Source: Planctomycetaceae bacterium (GTDB lineage Bacteria; Planctomycetota; Planctomycetia; Planctomycetales; Planctomycetaceae). Taken from it: 53,138 nucleotides of DNA. Under the pieces are notes generated by a model. The model searched no databases, had not been told where the DNA came from, and saw nothing but the letters and a program-made list of their open reading frames with translations. The translations under genes and the position numbers were made by a program. Below are positions 49,501 through 53,138 of the stretch, one piece after another. The first letter of the stretch is position 1. Every line of letters begins with the position of its first letter. The DNA is taken from the NCBI GenBank assembly GCA_021732995.1, contig JAKFWA010000056.1, forward strand, positions 1 through 53,138. Direction: 5' to 3'.

Positions 49501-49952
49501 TTGGTCGCTTTATCCTTCTCTGAAAAGAGATTGACGACTAGCAGAATGCTGGGTGATTTCTTCTTCGTGCTGACACCCGTCGTCTTCACGACGTCCGGTA
49601 ACTTCGGTAGCGCGAGCGAGACGCGGTTCTGCACCAGCACCTGAGCCATATCCAGGTTGGTGCCGAGTTTGAATGTCACCGTCAGCTTGTAGCCGCCGTC
49701 ATTCGTCGATTGAGACGACATGTAAAGCATGTTCTCGACGCCGTTGACTTCTTGCTCAATCGGCGCGGCAACCGTTTCCTGCACGACCTTCGCGTTCGCT
49801 CCGGGATAGTTCGCCGACACCTCAACGCTCGGCGGCGCGATCTCCGGATACTGCGCGATCGGCAACGTCCAGAGCGCCGCCCCGCCCGCAAAGACAATGA
49901 CCAGTGAGATCACAATCGCGAAGACGGGGCGTTCGATAAAAAATTTGGCCAT
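46539..49952 (-). CDS. RND (HAE1) efflux transporter permease
   Basis: A 1137-residue inner-membrane pump of the AcrB/MexB type. The start MAKFFIERPVFAIVISLVIV is classic. The proton-relay GIVVDDAIVVLEN with the two Asp residues is in the fourth helix. The porter-domain repeats and the C-terminal half (VGLAAKNAILIVETARHKK, SRLRPIIMTSFAFILGVVPLV) are complete. Between helix 6 and 7 there is an extra stretch of about 100 residues (roughly 500-610) with added hydrophobic segments (WWGYVMLLGWLSEHYLYP, ALVTALPGAVVGWMFA), absent from AcrB. The C-terminal tail is Gly/Ala/Pro-rich. It follows the adaptor gene by 110 bases; no outer-membrane TolC-type gene is in the window. Confidence 0.94.
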   Translation of the reverse strand: MAKFFIERPVFAIVISLVIVFAGGAALWTLPIAQYPEIAPPSVEVSANYPGANAKVVQETVAAPIEQEVNGVENMLYMSSQSTNDGGYKLTVTFKLGTNLDMAQVLVQNRVSLALPKLPDVVKTTGVSTKKKSPSILLVVNLFSEKDKATNQPIYDQLYLSNYATIYIKDELLRISGVGDVGFLGQQDYSMRVWLNPERLAARGMTAGDVVNALKEQNVQVAAGRLGQPPVPTGQDFQYILSTLGRLTDPEQFEQIIIKTGESGQITRMRDVARLELGAKNQDMQCSLDGQPSVGLSVFQLPGSNALEVANAIRAKMKELEAALPGFKSGVKYAIVYDTTPFIEQSVDEVFHALRDAIILVAIVVLLFLQDWKSMILPMIDVPVSLIGTLAVMAALGFTLNNLTLFGLVLAIGIVVDDAIVVLENIEVWLAKGYDAKTATINAMNEITGPIIAITLVLSSVFLPSAFLGGISGQFYRQFALTISASMIISAINAMTMTPARAVQIFKSREAKPGDPPGHHHALEALPWWGYVMLLGWLSEHYLYPLFAAKLEGTSPAVQWAVALVTALPGAVVGWMFAKKINELLSVFFKWFNRGFDWITKIYGRIVAGSLRVCVIVLLIYGGLLGATYVGITHTPIGFIPNQDKGYLIVNIQLPDSSSLERTVEVVKRVEQIAKNTEGVAHTIGIPGQSFVLNAVNSNFGSMFVILEDFDHRHGLETYSATIGQKIRKQCFEEILDAQIAVFGAPPVDGLGNAGGFKLMIEDLSGGDLATLQAQADTVAAKGNEQPGLVGLFNSFRSNTPQLYIDVDRTKCKSMGVPLNDVFTALSVYLGGYYVNDFNQFGRTWQVNLQGDAGFRLRPDDVKALKIKNSRGDMVPLGTLVEIKEVGGPVMITRYNTRTAASINGGSLPGVSTGQIISMMEKVAKTELSGDMKFEWTELTYLQLLEGSAAIFAFIGALILVFNVLSAQYESWSMPMAVLLVVPMCLLSAVIGLWMFKLDINIFVQVGFIVLVGLAAKNAILIVETARHKKSTGESRFDAAVNASKSRLRPIIMTSFAFILGVVPLVVSHGAGFEMRRTLGVAVFFGMLGVTGFGIFLTPVFYYVIDWLADRGGSGSASIPGSDPATAGAPGVSQEHK

Positions 49953-50061
49953 GAAAATAGGATTCGTGAGTCAGAGACTAGGGTCAGCTAAGCGACTGTT
50001 TCCGCAGCGAGATGTGGCATCAGAGCTCGGCAGGCTCTCGATAACTCTTGCCCTCCTGCGC

Positions 50062-51261
50062 TTATTCCTTCGACTTTTCTGAACTCTGACTCTTGGGTTC
50101 CACCTCTTCGACCTTGGAGCCGGGGCGCACGCGCTGCAGTCCGTTGGTCACAATCTTCTCGCCTGCCGTAAGTCCTTCAGCTATCACTCGCATCCCATCG
50201 TGGAGCGCACCGAGCTTTACGCGGCGATAGATGACTTCCTTCTCGGGGCTGACGACGTACACGAACGCACTGCCTTGATCCCGGCCAATCGCCCGTTCTG
50301 AGACTAGCACCGCTTTGCGCGGTTCACCCAACGGCAAACGCACGCGAGCGAAGAAGCCGGGAGAGAGCGCTCGAGGACCACGCTCCGACTTCGGATTCGA
50401 GAACACGCCACGAACACGGATCGTGCCCGTATTGGCGTCCACCTGGTTCTCAATGAAATCGAGTTTTCCGCGGTAGGGATGCCCTTCATCCGTGGTGAGC
50501 CCCATCAGCAGTGGTATCTCTCCCTCCATCGGTCCCTTCAGCTTTCCGTCGCGAACGGCCTTTTGCAGAACTTGCAGCGTCGGCTCGTCCATATCGAAGT
50601 ACAGGTGAATCGGGTCGACCGACACAATGGTCGTCAGTTGCCCGGTGGCGGGAGTAATCAAATCACCCACCGAGGGGATCGATCGACTGATGCGGCCGTT
50701 GAGTGGGGATGTGATCTTGGCGAACTCCAGATCGAGCTTCGCTTGTTCGATGGATGCCTGGGCGACCTTGACGGCCGCATCCGCTGCGGCTTTGTTTCCG
50801 ATGTCGCGTTCGAGGTCGCGCGCCGTGGCTGCTTTGTTCTTGACCAAGTCTTCAGTCCGACCCAACTCCGATGCGGTCACTTTCTCGCGTGCGACCGCCT
50901 GCGATAACTGCGCATCGGCCGCCGTCAGCGTGTTCTGATACGGCCGCTCGTCGATTTCGAACAGCAGGTCTCCAACTTTGACTTCCGCACCGAGTTCAAT
51001 GCTCGAATCAAAGGCAATCTTCGTCAAGTACCCACTGACGCGAGCGCGAATCTCGACGGAATCGACCGCTTCAAGTCGGCCTGTGAAGTCCTGATAGTCA
51101 ATGACTTCCTTCTCTGTCGGAGTCGCGACCTCCACCTTCACGGGTGCAGCGGCCTGGTTCTCACCTGCGACATTCGATCCGCCACATCCGCTCATTGAGG
51201 CCAGCAGCAATGCTAAGCCCCCGCATCGCCACAGGCCCCGAAATATTAGTCCAACCATCAC
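50062..51261 (-). CDS. RND efflux periplasmic adaptor (membrane fusion protein)
   Basis: A 399-residue lipoprotein that links the RND pump to the outer-membrane channel. The lipobox LLLASMSGC gives C26. The typical order follows: an N-terminal beta strand (VDSVEIRARVSGYLTKIAFD), an alpha-hairpin of about 100 residues rich in Ala/Glu/Lys/Asp, a lipoyl-like return (KITSPLNGRISRSIPSVGDLITPATGQLTTIV), a beta-barrel (IENQVDANTGTIRVRGVF), and a C-terminal part (VVSPEKEVIYRRVKLG, VIAEGLTAGEKIVTNGLQRVRPG). Charged residues end the protein. It is directly upstream of the pump gene, so the pair forms the efflux system. Confidence 0.93.
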   Translation of the reverse strand: MMVGLIFRGLWRCGGLALLLASMSGCGGSNVAGENQAAAPVKVEVATPTEKEVIDYQDFTGRLEAVDSVEIRARVSGYLTKIAFDSSIELGAEVKVGDLLFEIDERPYQNTLTAADAQLSQAVAREKVTASELGRTEDLVKNKAATARDLERDIGNKAAADAAVKVAQASIEQAKLDLEFAKITSPLNGRISRSIPSVGDLITPATGQLTTIVSVDPIHLYFDMDEPTLQVLQKAVRDGKLKGPMEGEIPLLMGLTTDEGHPYRGKLDFIENQVDANTGTIRVRGVFSNPKSERGPRALSPGFFARVRLPLGEPRKAVLVSERAIGRDQGSAFVYVVSPEKEVIYRRVKLGALHDGMRVIAEGLTAGEKIVTNGLQRVRPGSKVEEVEPKSQSSEKSKE

Positions 51262-51346
51262 GTGATCCTTATGGCCAACGGTTCGCGCGCCGATGACGGC
51301 GCGTCATCCAAGACTGAAGTGACCAACGTGGTCACTGCGGCCACTG

Positions 51347-53138
51347 TCAGCCCTTCTTGAAATCCATGCCGGAATCCTTGCCGTCATCGCCGATCATCTT
51401 GAATCTGAACTGCGAAGGATTGGCGAATTCGACTTCGGCCAGCATGGTGCCGCCCCCATCGTCGGTTTCGAGAGCGAGGTTGTTCTGATCCACGGCGAAC
51501 ACGCCCTTCACGGACTGCTTCTGCTTTCCGCGAGAGTAAGTCCATGTGAAGGTGCCATCCTTCGTGAGATCCAACTGGAACGTGGCTCCCTGATTGGTTG
51601 CCTTCCAGGTTCCCACGAACTGCTCGGCTTTCAGAACCTTTTCAGGAGCGATCGTCGGGGCGGCCTGAGGTGCGGGGCTCTTGGAGTCATCTGCAGGACT
51701 GGTCATTGCGACCAGTTGCCTGAGCAGTTTGTCTGTCGGCAATAGTGCTTGCGCCTGCTTGAACTGCTTCGCGGCCTGCTCTCCATGGCTGCAAGTTTGA
51801 TACTGATACCCCAGCAAAAAGTGCGCATCCGCGGAGTTGGGGTTCGCCTTCGAGAACTGTTCCAACGCGCGTAATTGATTGGTATAGGTTTCCGAGTTCG
51901 AATACAGGCTGATCATGGTCGTCCAGTCCCAACCGGGACCGGCAGACAGAACGGCATACACAGCGGCGGCGGATTCTGGGTACTTCTTCTGAGCGAAGAG
52001 AACCAGGCTGCGGAATTCATGCACGACAGTGTCACGCGGCATGGTCTTTAGTGTCACGTCCAGCTTGTCGAGCGCGGTCTTGTAGTCTTCGGCCGCAAAC
52101 GCAGTTCGTGCTTCCTCAAAGGCCGCCATGCCCTCATCTGTTGGCTGTGTCCCACTGCTTGATGAGGCCGCCGGTGAGCCTGCCGGAGCGTCGGCGGTGG
52201 CACTACCAGCATCCGAGTATGTCACAAGCGGCTCCGAGTAATTGTACCCGGATGAGCCGCCATCGGAGTAATACGGATTCTCGTACCCCCAGTATCCCCA
52301 GCCATAGCCGACGCGATTGATACCCCACGCGGTCAAACCGAGAGCCGCGGCGACGGGGTAATTATCCCACATATAGCCCCAGCCGGCACCGGGATACCAA
52401 TCGCCGTGATGCCAGTCACCATGATGGTCATGTCGCTCGTCGGACCAGTTCTGCCAGTCCTCGCGATTATTGTCGCGCCATTCCTGGCGATCGTCTTGCC
52501 GGCCACCGCGATTTTCCTGTCGGTCGCCCTGGCGATCCTGCCAATTCTGACGTCCATCCGACATGCGATCGCTCAAGTTCGCTCGCCGGTCTGAAGCGGA
52601 CGGACGGTCCGCCATGCGGTCTTGCACGCGAGCTCCCTGGTTTGGCAAACGGGAACCAATTCCGCCGTCGCCACCCAATCCTGGCAGACGATTTCCGGGC
52701 AGTTGTCCAGCACCCGGTCGATTCGCGATACCCTGTCCAGCGCCAGGGCGATTCGTAATTCCCTGTCCAGCGCCCGGACGGTTACCAATCCCCGTTCCCG
52801 AACCGATGCCAGTGCCGGGGCGATTTCCGATGCCGCTCCCTGACCCGATTCCGGTGCCTCCGCCCGGCCGAGGACTCGGCAACGTTGAAGGACGCGAAAC
52901 GCCACCTTGTCCGATGTTGGGGCGATTACCACCCGGTTGAATTGAGGGGCGATTACCGCCAGCAATATTTCCGCTGCCAACATTGGGACGTGTGCCGGGA
53001 CTGACGCTCGGACGCGTGCTGGGACTGGACGGACGCGAAGGAGCCGCAGGCCGACTGAAGGACGGCGAACTGCCAACTGAGGGGCGTGCGCCGCCTGAGA
53101 AACCGCCGCTGGGTCGCGCTCCTCCGGAGAAACCGCCA
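51347..53138 (-). CDS. Repetitive Gly/Arg/Asp-rich protein with TPR-like region (5'-truncated)
   Basis: At least 595 codons; the frame is open to the right edge of the window, so the start is missing. Visible parts from N to C: a Gly/Pro/Arg/Ser-rich disordered region with tandem decapeptides (GGFSGGARPS twice) and repeated NRPGAGQG units; then an Asp/Arg/Gln-rich stretch (DRQENRGGRQDDRQEWR) and a His/Asp segment (HDHHGDWHHGDWYPG); a Gly/Tyr/Trp segment (GYGWGYWGYENPYY); then TPR-like helices (EARTAFAAEDYKTALDKLD, DAHFLLGYQYQTCSHGEQA); and a final lipocalin-like beta domain (FVGTWKATNQGATFQLDLTKDGTFTWTY). Similar layouts occur in planctomycete proteins of unknown role. It is upstream of the RND adaptor. 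No function is assigned. Confidence 0.75.
   Translation of the reverse strand, partial: GGFSGGARPSGGFSGGARPSVGSSPSFSRPAAPSRPSSPSTRPSVSPGTRPNVGSGNIAGGNRPSIQPGGNRPNIGQGGVSRPSTLPSPRPGGGTGIGSGSGIGNRPGTGIGSGTGIGNRPGAGQGITNRPGAGQGIANRPGAGQLPGNRLPGLGGDGGIGSRLPNQGARVQDRMADRPSASDRRANLSDRMSDGRQNWQDRQGDRQENRGGRQDDRQEWRDNNREDWQNWSDERHDHHGDWHHGDWYPGAGWGYMWDNYPVAAALGLTAWGINRVGYGWGYWGYENPYYSDGGSSGYNYSEPLVTYSDAGSATADAPAGSPAASSSSGTQPTDEGMAAFEEARTAFAAEDYKTALDKLDVTLKTMPRDTVVHEFRSLVLFAQKKYPESAAAVYAVLSAGPGWDWTTMISLYSNSETYTNQLRALEQFSKANPNSADAHFLLGYQYQTCSHGEQAAKQFKQAQALLPTDKLLRQLVAMTSPADDSKSPAPQAAPTIAPEKVLKAEQFVGTWKATNQGATFQLDLTKDGTFTWTYSRGKQKQSVKGVFAVDQNNLALETDDGGGTMLAEVEFANPSQFRFKMIGDDGKDSGMDFKKG

Noticed and set aside
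52680-53138. CRISPR-like array in the repeated DNA near the right edge
   Set aside because: The repeats are in-frame coding repeats (GGFSGGARPS, NRPGAGQG) with no unique spacers of constant length and no cas genes.

Overview
The window looks like chromosomal DNA of a planctomycete (Planctomycetota, probably class Planctomycetia). The indications are a DUF1559 prepilin-like protein with an H-X-G type N-terminus, a Planctomycetes/Verrucomicrobia/Chlamydiae-type 'small basic protein', a TPR/FG-GAP/ASPIC-UnbV protein, an S1 sulfatase, a formylglycine-generating-enzyme-type lipoprotein, a Hanks-type kinase and GC-rich coding DNA. No phage, transposase, CRISPR array or rRNA was seen. This placement is inferred from family content only.

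Layout. 0-2.6 kb: pyrE (minus), a gap of about 490 bases, then an unusually A/T-rich P-loop ATPase (plus). 2.6-11.1 kb (plus): secreted sulfatase, a small membrane protein, a 996-residue TPR/FG-GAP/ASPIC-UnbV protein, a DUF1559 prepilin-like protein with a small lipoprotein and a strong terminator, then a DegT/StrS-type aminotransferase whose last codons lie in a palindromic repeat. 11.2-17.9 kb (minus): the translation operon ffh-rpsP-trmD-rplS (no rimM), followed by an FGE-like lipoprotein, a RidA protein, a DUF4432 protein and an RbsD/FucU mutarotase. 18.2-19.4 kb (plus): an ECF sigma factor overlapping an anti-sigma-like membrane protein that carries two CxxCH haem-c motifs outside the membrane. 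19.6-22.4 kb: small basic protein (minus), an orphan NMT1/THI5-like lipoprotein, tRNA-Arg(CCT), and a decayed moeA remnant.

22.4-53.1 kb is a run of genes all on the minus strand. In transcription order it holds a truncated repetitive TPR protein, an RND adaptor and pump, a CPA2 antiporter, a sensor Ser/Thr kinase, PPK2, nrfH-nrfA, phosphoketolase (xfp), glgX, a HAD-like fragment, glgP, ackA, a CBS/HEPN-like protein, a LOG protein, an SBF transporter, a GH63-like glucosidase, a GH13 enzyme and an aldehyde dehydrogenase. The central block reads as a coherent metabolic module. GlgX and GlgP mobilise glycogen, Xfp and AckA turn sugar phosphates into acetate plus ATP, NrfHA uses nitrite as electron sink, and PPK2 links to polyphosphate. 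The inference is energy supply under oxygen limitation or starvation. Two undescribed-looking parts stand out: the dihaem anti-sigma-like protein, and the CBS/HEPN-like protein that overlaps ackA by four bases.
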